Of a stretch of DNA of 38,046 nucleotides, positions 24,738 to 32,744 are shown in pieces. Location: positions 1 through 38,046 of the forward strand of contig JAEANN010000050.1 of the NCBI GenBank assembly GCA_016841965.1, given 5' to 3'. Numbering within the stretch: the stretch's first letter is position 1; every line of letters begins with the position of its first letter. Under the pieces are notes generated by a model that was given only the letters and a program-made list of their open reading frames with translations, was not told the origin of the DNA and made no database searches. The position numbers were made by a program, and so were the translations under genes. Source of the DNA: Candidatus Roseilinea mizusawaensis. GTDB taxonomy: Bacteria; Chloroflexota; Anaerolineae; J036; Brachytrichaceae.

Positions 24738-26050
24738 TCACACGCCGTAACCAAACGCGCGCAGGCTGTCTCGAAAAGCATCATTCACCACTGCCTGGAG
24801 CGCTGGGCTAAGTTCCCGCCGCCAGCGACCGATGGATTGCATCGCGTCATCCACTGTGCGGTGCTTTTGCAGATTAACGTCGGGCATGTTGGCCTGCGCC
24901 AACATCATGCTCACTATCCCCGGCCTGCTATCCAAACCGAGATAACTTAGCACGCGCGCGATCTCGGATTGCGGCGCAGTGATCAAGTCCTCATAGCGAA
25001 CCAGCAGCGCGCGGTCGGCGCGGGCCTCCCAGTTGCGCTGCAGAACAACCGCACATTCGCCTAACCATCGCGCATACGCTTCGTCGCTATCAAACTTATC
25101 CCGTTCAAAAGCGACCACGCCTCTTTTGCGGTTGAACGCAAGAATCGAGCAGTATAGGTCGCGAAAATCGCGCACCAAAAAGATTTCTCGCGCGCCCGGA
25201 TACAGTTCCCACACCAGCCAGGAATAGGTGGGAATAGCTTGCTTTTCAGCGAAGTGAGAGACGGCTTGTTTTTGTTGTGATGCGGCAATGTGGCGATAGA
25301 ACGCTTCGATCATAGATGAGGTGTGTGCTAGCACTCGCCCTACATGCTGTGCCCTAAACCAGTGTGCTAGCCCCGGCTCACTCAGCATATCCGGTATCGA
25401 GAAGGGGGCGGCCCGACCCGATCAAGGTAGAACCAGAAATAGTCTGGGTGTCCTATATCTATTCCGCCGGATGGTGCAGTCAGCACGCGGCACACCTGCC
25501 ACCAGTATCCTGCAGCATGCATCTCATAAGGATACTGGGCATATACCACAATTGCCGGATGCGCGCTCAGCAAGCGCATCAGCCAGGTCGTGCCCGAGCG
25601 GGCCGGCGCAGTCACTAAGATGGGTTGCAGTTGCCCAGGCTCGGCTTTCCAGACAGGGTTTCCCTCGCGCGTGCCACAGATCGTTGCCACAGGAATCACC
25701 TGTTGTTCTGCGTCAACGACTTCCACTACCACCTCAAAGTGAGGGGCAAGTCCGAATGTGCTGAAATACCCGTCGAAGCCGCTGTGCATTGCATGAGCAT
25801 GGGACGGCAAATGGGCCTGCACATCCGGTCGAGGCAAATTGGCGGCGAGACGTTGAACTGGCCCACCCACCTCCGGGATGCTCACGCGAATTTCTCGCAC
25901 AGGTTGGTGACGGCCCACCACCCATCCTGCTACTCTGGCCCAGAATCCCTCTGAGCATTCATTGGCCACAGGAATGTCGATGCTAAATCCGGCCAGCCGA
26001 TCTTCGGGCAGTTCAAAACGGCGAACCTCCACAATGCGCGTGCGACTCAT
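24738..26050 (-). pseudogene. Sulfotransferase gene split by a frameshift
   Basis: Two adjacent frames encode the halves of one sulfotransferase. The first (26050 down to a stop at 25382) has an N-terminal accessory region of about 140 residues and the 5'-phosphosulfate loop PILVTAPARSGTTWLM. The second (to 24738) has the 3'-phosphate motif FLVRDFRDLY and the C-terminal end GRWRRELSP. They would transfer sulfate from PAPS to a glycan hydroxyl. The frame changes between about 25382 and 25419, where the plus strand has a run of five Gs (25404-25408) next to further G/C runs. One added base would restore a single protein. The start at 26050 overlaps the GT2 stop as ATGA. It is either a true mutation or a sequencing error. 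Confidence 0.75.
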
Positions 26051-27057
26051 GCGACGATTGCCTCTTTGCTGAGTTTCAAACACAAGTGCCTCAATCGAGC
26101 CAGAACATCAATTGCAGCACGAATGATCTCTGGATGAGCCATCGGCGAGCCGCCACCGCCCTCTGCAAACACGCGCCTGGCCATGAGCATGGCGCGTCCA
26201 TAGGCAAGCGACAGCGCCCGGCGCTCGTCCGACTGCGTTTCCTCTTGCAAAAATTTAGCCTCGGCTTGCTCAAAGTCACGACGAAAGCACGCGTCGTGCA
26301 TGTGCATCAGCGCAAACAAAAGCCGATTGCGATGGCTGAGCGTCCATCTCTCCATCCAATCTGTAAATGATGCCGACTCGGTGTGTTTGAGAGTTGCCGA
26401 CGGGCAATACCATACCTGCCAATTTGCAGCGCGCATGCGCGCGCACAGTTCCACATCTTCGTAGTAGCCCGGCGAAAAGATCGCGTTGAAGACCCCCACC
26501 TGCTCAAGGGCGCTTGCGCGAAGCGCCATTGCGGCGCCGGTCACAAAATCTACCTCGCGTGGGACGTCATACTCCGGCCCATCCGGTTCGTGATGTCCGT
26601 GGTGTGAACCCACCAACCGAGGCCAACTCAGCATACCGCCGGCATGTTGGAGGGTTATGCCATCTGGATAAAAAATCTTGCACCCTACAGCCCCCGCCTT
26701 AGGCCACTGTAAGAAAGCGTCTTCCAGCGCTTCCATCCACTTCTCACAAACCACCGTGTCTTGATTGAGTAACACCACGATGTCAGCGTCTATCGGCTTG
26801 CTGAGCGCATAGTGCATCCCCTGGTTTGCTGCGCACGTAAACCCTACGTTGACCTCATTAGATGTGACCTGCAACTCAGTTCCAACAGCGGCCAGCGGCG
26901 CACGATGCGCATTGACGATGTGCAATGTCTCATCACGGCTTGCGTTGTCGATCACGATCAGTGCCTGAGGTGGACGCGTCTGTCGAATCAGAGATTGCAG
27001 GCACGATTCGACGTGTGAGGCTCCGTTCCATGTCATCAGCACAACGACAGATTTCAT
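26047..27057 (-). CDS. GT2 family glycosyltransferase
   Basis: This protein is about 336 residues from the ATG at 27057 (a GTG directly before it is possible). It has [49 protein letters not shown] as the DxD-like site (NQD), and [38 protein letters not shown] as the acceptor-side signature. It is a WbbL/rhamnosyltransferase-like inverting enzyme. It lies in a tight minus-strand run: four bases overlap with the sulfotransferase behind it, and it starts within a few bases of the stop of the GT-B gene ahead. Confidence 0.88.
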   Translation of the reverse strand: [336 protein letters not shown]

Positions 27058-27061
27058 CACT

Positions 27062-28807
27062 TCACTGCTTGGCTATTTCGGCGATCAAGTCGGTTTGCAA
27101 GTGTTCGGCATCCGTTAATCGCTCGGCCAAATGCGCCATCGCTGCATGCGTATGCTGCTGTTGGCCGGCCAGGTCCATCACCACTGCATGGGTGTGCTGC
27201 TGTTGGCCGGCCAGGTCCATCACCACTGCATGGGTGTGCTGCTGTTGGCCGGCCAGGTCCATCACCACTGCATGCGTATGCTGCTGTTGGCCGGCCAGGT
27301 CCGCCACTGCCGACTGGATGCTGCTCAGCGTGTCGAGCAAAGAACGATTGATCTGATTTTGCTGCCAAATCATCTTCTTGAGCCGCCAAAAAACCAGCGC
27401 ATCTAACAGTGGCGACAGTAGGCGTGCTAGGAAACTGGCCGGTTGAGCAAGCTCTAGCTCAGGTAAAGTGAAAGAACGCTTCATGGTTGGTTGATGGATA
27501 GCCGGCGCAGAGGTCTCAGATCGTAGATCGGCGCTCGACTCGGTCGCCGGTTTGGATTCTGGTTCAGCAATTGCTGTTGCGGCTTCAGGCGATCTGTCTG
27601 GCGCGCGGGTGGGACGCAGACAAAAAGATCGCAACGCCTGAACTGTTTTAGACCACTGAAATGTGCTGCGCAGCGCGCTCAACTCGGCGGAAATCTCGCT
27701 GCGCGGCTGCGCGAGTAAATCTTCGATGGCGATTGCGACTGCACTAGCGTCGTTTTCTGCTACCAGACGGGCTATGCCCGCCTGTGCCATACGTTCGGCC
27801 AGCACATCGCCGCGCGTGAGCACCATCGGCAAGCCGGCCCACAGATAGCTCAGCACGCGTGTACGGGCCGAAAAGTGCGCTTCCAGATGATCGTGGTGCA
27901 ATGACACCCCAATATCCGATTCGAGCAAGTAGCTGGGCCAGTCCTCATAGGCAACCCAATCGCCCAAAAAGACCATGCGGTTGAGAAGGCCAAGCGAGGC
28001 AGCCAACTCGATTACTTGTTGCTGGACGGGCATGGTTTGAGCGGGTGGATGGGCCGGATGGCGCACACCTGGAAACACAAATTTCACATCAGAGCGCCGC
28101 GAGGCAATCTGCGCCGCCGCCCGAATGAGCGTCAACGGATCCAACCACTCCCATGCCCCCCCGCCCCACAATACAATCCTGTCTTGAGGCCCAATCCCTT
28201 CGATCACGCTGCGCATCACCGGGCGAGTGTGGGTCGGTGGATCGTCCGGCAGGCCATAGGGCAACACATTAACGAGTTGGCGCAAGGTCGGATCAGCGCG
28301 ATAGGTGAGCGGGTTGATTCGACCGGCGGCCGCCAGCATCCCCAACCACCAATCGCGTTGGCGCTCTGTGGCAGCCAGGAAGAAGTCGCCTCGCTCCAGC
28401 ACGTACGCCATCATGCGCTGATATTCAGCATGCCAGGTCAGGCGTTCACGCAATCCAACGGCTGGGTGGTCAAGCGCAAGATGCTCCAGCAGTGTGATGT
28501 CATATCCGTCCACAACTACCGGCTTGGCGAATTGCGACAGCGCCGCGCGGCACCGCCAGATCATGTCCGGATAAGCAAGTATCACATCGCTGCAAGCAAT
28601 AGCCTCGTCAAGTCCAGAGAGATTCTCGTCGTACGCCATGAACTGGCCGCCAAAATTGCTGTTAGCAGCAGAGCCGGATGGCGCAGCAAGTGTCACCTGC
28701 AAGGCGGCATCTTGGGCTAATGCGCGTGCGATCTCCCAATATCGAATCCCCACCCCGGCCATGCGCTCGCCGATGATGTCGTGGCTGATGATCAGCAGTC
28801 GCGTCAT
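27062..28807 (-). CDS. GT-B glycosyltransferase with repeat-bearing coiled-coil tail
   Basis: This 581-residue protein has a GT4-like domain (1 to about 380) with GERMAGVGIRYWEIARAL as the acceptor loop and RVLSYLWAGLPMVLTRGD in the donor region. Then comes an Ala/Pro/Ser-rich linker. A hydrophobic/basic segment follows (LLSPLLDALVFWRLKKMIWQQNQIN) and a helical tail. The tail carries four tandem copies of a 14-residue unit, DLAGQQQHTHAVVM, at about residues 497-552. The tail resembles the stand-alone protein at 20010-20435 and may set the enzyme's partner or the glycan's length. That role is inferred. The gene follows the ABC ATPase gene after three bases. Confidence 0.82.
   Translation of the reverse strand: MTRLLIISHDIIGERMAGVGIRYWEIARALAQDAALQVTLAAPSGSAANSNFGGQFMAYDENLSGLDEAIACSDVILAYPDMIWRCRAALSQFAKPVVVDGYDITLLEHLALDHPAVGLRERLTWHAEYQRMMAYVLERGDFFLAATERQRDWWLGMLAAAGRINPLTYRADPTLRQLVNVLPYGLPDDPPTHTRPVMRSVIEGIGPQDRIVLWGGGAWEWLDPLTLIRAAAQIASRRSDVKFVFPGVRHPAHPPAQTMPVQQQVIELAASLGLLNRMVFLGDWVAYEDWPSYLLESDIGVSLHHDHLEAHFSARTRVLSYLWAGLPMVLTRGDVLAERMAQAGIARLVAENDASAVAIAIEDLLAQPRSEISAELSALRSTFQWSKTVQALRSFCLRPTRAPDRSPEAATAIAEPESKPATESSADLRSETSAPAIHQPTMKRSFTLPELELAQPASFLARLLSPLLDALVFWRLKKMIWQQNQINRSLLDTLSSIQSAVADLAGQQQHTHAVVMDLAGQQQHTHAVVMDLAGQQQHTHAVVMDLAGQQQHTHAAMAHLAERLTDAEHLQTDLIAEIAKQ
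27141..27316. repeat. 42-bp tandem repeat, about four copies, in the glycosyltransferase tail
   Basis: The unit starting TTGGCCGGCCAGGTCCATCA begins at 27161, 27203, 27245 and 27287, exactly 42 bases apart. It is flanked by partial copies and differs only at a few bases (GGGTGTG versus GCGTATG). Forty-two bases equal 14 codons, so copy-number change keeps the frame. It encodes a histidine/glutamine-rich helix and holds the palindrome GGCCGGCC. Confidence 0.92.
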
Positions 28808-28810
28808 GTG

Positions 28811-30151
28811 TCACCGTTCAGGCCGCATCATTTCAAACGCGCCGTTGCTGCGCTCATGCGTGCGCGCCGGCGCGTTCATCCCCGCATCCTCGAAACCGGC
28901 GTGATGCCACTCCCCTTCCAGCGCGATGATCCCGTATCGCTCGCGCGTACCGCCGGGCAGCACTGTGAACCGCGCGCACTCGTTCCAGTAATCATAGCGA
29001 TGAGTGTCGTCCCAGTCGTAGATCGCTGCGTCCAGGACATACTCACCGGGTAGGAACGGCAATCGTGCGATGGTGTAATCCACATAGCCCGACCCCTCGA
29101 TGTAGGGAATCTTGTAAGGCTGCATGGTGTTGTTCGGCCCGGCGATGCGGATGCGCTGGTCGGCGCGGTAAAACGCGACGCCGATCAGCGGCTTGTCTAC
29201 CCGTTCGCGCGCGTGATAGTGCACTCGCACGGTCAGGCGGGCGTTGGTGTGGGTGAAGCGGGTCGAACGGCCATCGGCGTCGATGAACTCCACCCGTTCG
29301 ATGCGCGCCTCGCCGCTGCCCAGGCGCTTTTGCTGCTCCTCCAGGTGCTGGTCTGGCAAAGATGGCATTTTGGCAGCCTGTTTCTCTGCCATCTTGATCA
29401 ACGTATCTTCGTAGTAGGCTGCACTGACGGCAGATACATCACCGGCGGCCCGCACCCGGCCGCGCTCCAGCCAGATGGCGCGCTGGCAGGTTTGCAGCAC
29501 CGCCTCCATGCTGTGCGAGACAAAGAGAATGGTGATGCCGCGCTTGCGCAGCTCCTGAATGCGCTCCTGGCTCTTTTGCTGAAAGCCCTGATCACCGACA
29601 GCAAACACCTCATCGAGCAGCAGAATTTCCGGATCGAGATGAGCAGCCGCCGAAAACGCCAGCCGCAGATACATGCCGCTGGAGTAGTCTTTCACCGGCA
29701 CGTCAATGAAATCCTCAATCTCGGCAAACTCGACAATTTCATCCATCTTGCGCGCAATCTCACGCCGCGACAGTCCCATCACCGCGCCGTTGAGCGAGAT
29801 GTTGTCGCGCCCGCTCAGGTCAGGATGAAAGCCGGCTCCCAGCTCCAGCAGCGCCGTCACCCGCCCGTTCACCGTGATCTTGCCGCGCGTCGGCTGAATG
29901 ATCCGGCTGATCAGTTTAAGCGTGGTGCTTTTGCCGGCCCCATTGCGCCCAATCAAGCCCACGTGGTCGCCGGGCTTGATGTGAAAAGATACGTCGCGCA
30001 AGGCCCAGAATTCGTCGGCTGTGGCGTTGCCATTGCGCGGCTTGCCGTTGCGTCGCAGCGTGCGCACAAATGCTTCCTGGAACGAGCGCGGCCGGTCGTG
30101 TTGCAGCCGAAAGACTTTGGAGACGTTGCAAAACTCTATCGCAGTGCTCAT
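28811..30151 (-). CDS. ABC transporter ATPase for polysaccharide export (Wzt/TagH type) with C-terminal glycan-binding domain
   Basis: This protein is 446 residues from the ATG at 30151, which overlaps the upstream TGA as ATGA. A longer upstream frame is inside the radical SAM gene and is rejected. The nucleotide-binding domain has Walker A GRNGAGKST, the signature YSSGMYLRLAFS, Walker B PEILLLDEVFAVGD and a switch histidine in FVSHS. All are typical of the exporter class that includes Wzt and TagH. Residues from about 270 form a Wzt C-terminal-like beta-sandwich that would recognise the chain end of the finished glycan. The permease partner (Wzm) is not in the window. Confidence 0.92.
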   Translation of the reverse strand: MSTAIEFCNVSKVFRLQHDRPRSFQEAFVRTLRRNGKPRNGNATADEFWALRDVSFHIKPGDHVGLIGRNGAGKSTTLKLISRIIQPTRGKITVNGRVTALLELGAGFHPDLSGRDNISLNGAVMGLSRREIARKMDEIVEFAEIEDFIDVPVKDYSSGMYLRLAFSAAAHLDPEILLLDEVFAVGDQGFQQKSQERIQELRKRGITILFVSHSMEAVLQTCQRAIWLERGRVRAAGDVSAVSAAYYEDTLIKMAEKQAAKMPSLPDQHLEEQQKRLGSGEARIERVEFIDADGRSTRFTHTNARLTVRVHYHARERVDKPLIGVAFYRADQRIRIAGPNNTMQPYKIPYIEGSGYVDYTIARLPFLPGEYVLDAAIYDWDDTHRYDYWNECARFTVLPGGTRERYGIIALEGEWHHAGFEDAGMNAPARTHERSNGAFEMMRPER

Positions 30152-31290
30152 TGGCCCTCGGCGCGTGAGACAATTTGCCCGGTAGCTTGTTTCAGCGTGC
30201 GCATCAAGCGTATGAAGCGCCCCTGCTCGTAAGCCGCCACCAGCGCTTCGGCGCGCTGCGCGCGCGCCTCCAGCGCAGCCAGCCGGGCCTCGACTTCCGC
30301 CAACTGTTGTTTGTACTGTTCCGCCTCGCTGCGCGCCTGATCGCTTTGCGCACGCTGCGCCTCGACCAGCGCATCGCGCTGGCGCAACGCCTCGATGTAC
30401 AAGTTGGCCAGCTCTGACTGATCGGCATGTAACGCATACACCCATTCGCTGACCGGCTTGCCGGCCATATTCGCCTGTCCGCTGAAGCGATACAGATCGT
30501 TGCACGTCGCGCACATCGGGAAGATGGCGCCTTGTCCGCGCAACCCTTCTTTGTAGCGCACGATCTCTTCCAGGGGTTGCGTCACCAGGTTGCCGATCTT
30601 GCCTACGCCGTCCAGGTCATGGCAACAGGCCAGCACCTCGCCGGTCCAAGCTACGAACAGGGTGTAGTCGAAAATATCACACTGCTTGATGCTGCGCGGG
30701 GGGATAGGCGTATCGCAGATGCCATCGCCTTTCAAGTGCCCGCCGCGGTTGTGGCACAGCGAGAAGCTAATTTTCTCGATGCCCAGATCATTCAGCCGGC
30801 GGCGGATCTCGGCCAGTTTCGGGCGGGTCTGGCGGGTCACGCTGACATTGGCCACCACACGCATGCGCCCTTGGGCAAGCTGCACTGCATGGGCAATGTA
30901 CTTTTCGGCGCGCTCGAAGTTCAGGCCGCCCATCATCAGTTCATAGGTTTCGGCATCGGCCCCGTTATAGCTGATGATCATCGTTCCCAGGCCGGCCTCG
31001 ATCAAGCGCTCGATGTTCTTTGGCGTCAGCGCTGAGGCGTTGGTGGTGATGTAGGTCGGGATTTTGCCTTTGAAATATTCGATGAAGCGCGGCAGGTGGG
31101 GGTTCAGCGTTGGCTCGCCCATGCCGGCGAAATCAACGCCCTGCGTTTTGCCATACGCCAGCACTTTGTCCGCCACGATCTGAAAAGTCTCCCACGTCAT
31201 CTTGCCCTTTGGGCGGGTGATGGTTTCGTGTGGGCAGTGCAGACAGCGCGTGTTGCATTCGTTGGTTGCTTCAATCTCGACCGTGTTCAA
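30148..31290 (-). CDS. Radical SAM/SPASM-like protein with C-terminal coiled coil
   Basis: This protein of about 380 residues starts at a TTG at 31290, set by GGAGG six bases upstream. A frame opening earlier at 31305 would place the GGAGG inside the gene. The [4Fe-4S] motif CNTRCLHC (Cys12, 16, 19) and GMGEPTLNP are classic. A later cysteine set, KQCDIFDYTLFVAWTGEVLACCHD followed by CATC, suggests an auxiliary cluster. Residues from about 300 form a coiled coil ending in GRFIRLMRTLKQATG, a tail often seen on glycan-locus proteins. The reaction is unknown, and modification of a sugar or a peptide is possible. It lies between rmlD and the ABC ATPase. Confidence 0.82.
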   Translation of the reverse strand: MNTVEIEATNECNTRCLHCPHETITRPKGKMTWETFQIVADKVLAYGKTQGVDFAGMGEPTLNPHLPRFIEYFKGKIPTYITTNASALTPKNIERLIEAGLGTMIISYNGADAETYELMMGGLNFERAEKYIAHAVQLAQGRMRVVANVSVTRQTRPKLAEIRRRLNDLGIEKISFSLCHNRGGHLKGDGICDTPIPPRSIKQCDIFDYTLFVAWTGEVLACCHDLDGVGKIGNLVTQPLEEIVRYKEGLRGQGAIFPMCATCNDLYRFSGQANMAGKPVSEWVYALHADQSELANLYIEALRQRDALVEAQRAQSDQARSEAEQYKQQLAEVEARLAALEARAQRAEALVAAYEQGRFIRLMRTLKQATGQIVSRAEGQ

Positions 31291-31296
31291 ACAGCA

Positions 31297-31301
31297 CCTC
31301 C
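31297..31301 (-). promoter_or_regulatory. Ribosome-binding site deciding a TTG start
   Basis: GGAGG on the minus strand lies six bases before TTG at 31290. It supports that rare start codon for the radical SAM gene. Confidence 0.65.
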
Positions 31302-31335
31302 ACAAAACTTACTTATCTGATGTTGGAGCGGTCGT

Positions 31336-32250
31336 TCAGCCTGCTAGAGCGCCGGCCTGTCGCAAGTAATCCGCCAGTGCCGCGCGCCAGTGGCGCATCT
31401 GATCGATGCCCAGCGCCTGCAGGCCGGCGTTGCGCAGCACCGAATAGGGTGGCCGGCGCGCCGGTAGATTCAGCTCCTTGCTGGTGATGGCTACCGGCTC
31501 GACAGCGATGCCGGCCAGCCGGAAAATCTCGCGCGTGAACTCGTACCACGAACACTGTCCATCGCTGGTGATGTGATATGTGCCGTACCGGCTGCTTTCG
31601 ATCAGCGCGGCAATTTGGCCGGCCAGGTCTTGCGTGAAAGTCGGCGTGCAAACCTGGTCGCACACGACACGCACCGGCTTGCCGGTCTGTTGGCTCTCGC
31701 GCCCCAGCCGCAGCATCGTGTTGACAAAATTGCCGCCCTTGCCCATCGCCCCGGCCAGCCCATACAACCCACAGGTGCGAATGATATAGTGCTTGTGCCA
31801 GGCCGAGCGGATCAGCAACTCGCCGGCCAGTTTGCTTGCCCCATATGCGCTGAGCGGGTTGGGCAGATCGTCTTCCACATACGGTGCGCCCTTGCGCCCG
31901 TCGAACACGTAATCGGTGCTGACATAGAGCATTGCAATGTCAGCCTCGCGGCAGATCAGCGCCGCTTGCTGCGCCGCCCACGCATTCACCTGTAGCGCCA
32001 ACCTGGCGTCGCACTCAATATCGTCCACGCGATGAAACGCCGCCGTATTCAGCACCAGGTCGGGCTGAAAGGATGCCACAGCCGCGCGCACCTGTTCCGG
32101 CTTGCTCACATCCAGTTCCACATACGGCAACCCGGCTTGTGTCCGCCCCGCCGTCCCTGGTCGGATGGCCAGCATCAGATTGTGGCCGGCCAGGGCCGCA
32201 ACGAGGTCGGTGCCCAACTGTCCGTTTGCACCGATGAGGATGATCTTCAC
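31336..32250 (-). CDS. rmlD: dTDP-4-dehydrorhamnose reductase
   Basis: This 304-residue short-chain dehydrogenase/reductase catalyses the last step of dTDP-L-rhamnose synthesis, reducing dTDP-4-keto-L-rhamnose with NAD(P)H. It shows GANGQLG at 7-13, LVLNTAAFHRVDDIE, the catalytic YVSTDYVFDG and YGASKLAGE, and RTCGLYG, all typical of RmlD. It starts at GTG. The other rml genes (A, B, C) are not in the window. Rhamnose donor supply fits the rhamnosyltransferase-like GT2 genes nearby. It is divergent from the lipoprotein gene, with only 45 bases between. Confidence 0.92.
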   Translation of the reverse strand: MKIILIGANGQLGTDLVAALAGHNLMLAIRPGTAGRTQAGLPYVELDVSKPEQVRAAVASFQPDLVLNTAAFHRVDDIECDARLALQVNAWAAQQAALICREADIAMLYVSTDYVFDGRKGAPYVEDDLPNPLSAYGASKLAGELLIRSAWHKHYIIRTCGLYGLAGAMGKGGNFVNTMLRLGRESQQTGKPVRVVCDQVCTPTFTQDLAGQIAALIESSRYGTYHITSDGQCSWYEFTREIFRLAGIAVEPVAITSKELNLPARRPPYSVLRNAGLQALGIDQMRHWRAALADYLRQAGALAG

Positions 32251-32281
32251 GCCATCACCAATTGCTTTTTTGATAAGTTTC

Positions 32282-32287
32282 TATAAT
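32282..32287 (+). promoter_or_regulatory. Candidate -10 box giving a leaderless mRNA
   Basis: A consensus TATAAT ends nine bases before the ATG of the ComEA-like gene at 32296. The expected start site lies at or next to the ATG, and no Shine-Dalgarno sequence is present. A T-rich stretch lies upstream, but no -35 box at ideal spacing is evident. Confidence 0.45.
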
Positions 32288-32295
32288 GCCGGCCA

Positions 32296-32718
32296 ATGCG
32301 TTTGCATGCCAGGTTTGCCACGAGCGCGCTTGCGCTCACATCAGCGCTTGCTGCGGTCAGCCTTATGCTGGCCGGTTGCAGCGCCGAGCCGGAGCCTATT
32401 ATCATCGAAACGCCGGCGGCAACCCTCACGCCTTATCCGACAGCCGAAGCGACTGCCCGACCGCTGCCCACCGCGCGCCCCACGCGCACCCCGCGCCCGC
32501 CATCGCCCACGCCGCGTGCGCTGCGTGTGAATATCAACACGGCCGGCGCCGCGCTGCTGGAAGCCCTGCCCCGCATCGGCCCGGCCACGGCCCAGCGCAT
32601 CATCGCCTATCGCGAAGCGCATGGCCCTTTCACCGCCATCGAAGAGATTCAGAAGGTGCCCGGCATCGGGCCGGCCACCTTCGACGCCATCAAAGATCAC
32701 ATCACAGTGCGCGATTAA
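32296..32718 (+). CDS. ComEA-like helix-hairpin-helix lipoprotein
   Basis: This 140-residue protein has a signal peptide ending in the lipobox LAGC (Cys28), then a linker rich in Thr, Pro and Arg. A C-terminal double helix-hairpin-helix domain follows (75-138) with [23 protein letters not shown] and [13 protein letters not shown]. These motifs match ComEA, which binds incoming DNA at the cell surface during natural transformation. The lipid anchor in place of a membrane helix is a lineage variation. A role in DNA uptake is likely, but no other com genes are here. Confidence 0.9.
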   Translation: MRLHARFATSALALTSALAAVSLMLAGCSAEPEPIIIETPAATLTPYPTAEATARPLPTARPTRTPRPPSPTPRALRVNINTAGAALLEALPRIGPATAQRIIAYREAHGPFTAIEEIQKVPGIGPATFDAIKDHITVRD

Positions 32719-32744
32719 TCTGCGGTGATACGATTGCCCCTGCG

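Noticed and set aside
25382-25419. Programmed -1 ribosomal frameshift in the sulfotransferase
   Set aside because: The site CCG-CCC-CCT does not form a slippery heptamer that keeps pairing in both P and A sites, and no downstream hairpin is obvious. A simple indel explains it better.
27141-27316. CRISPR-like array suggested by regular repeats
   Set aside because: The 42-bp units are contiguous with no unique spacers and stay in frame inside a coding sequence, so this is a coding minisatellite.
30152-30514. N-terminal extension of the ABC ATPase by about 120 residues
   Set aside because: The extra segment overlaps the radical SAM coiled coil in another frame. The ATG at 30151 has ATGA coupling and matches the family start.
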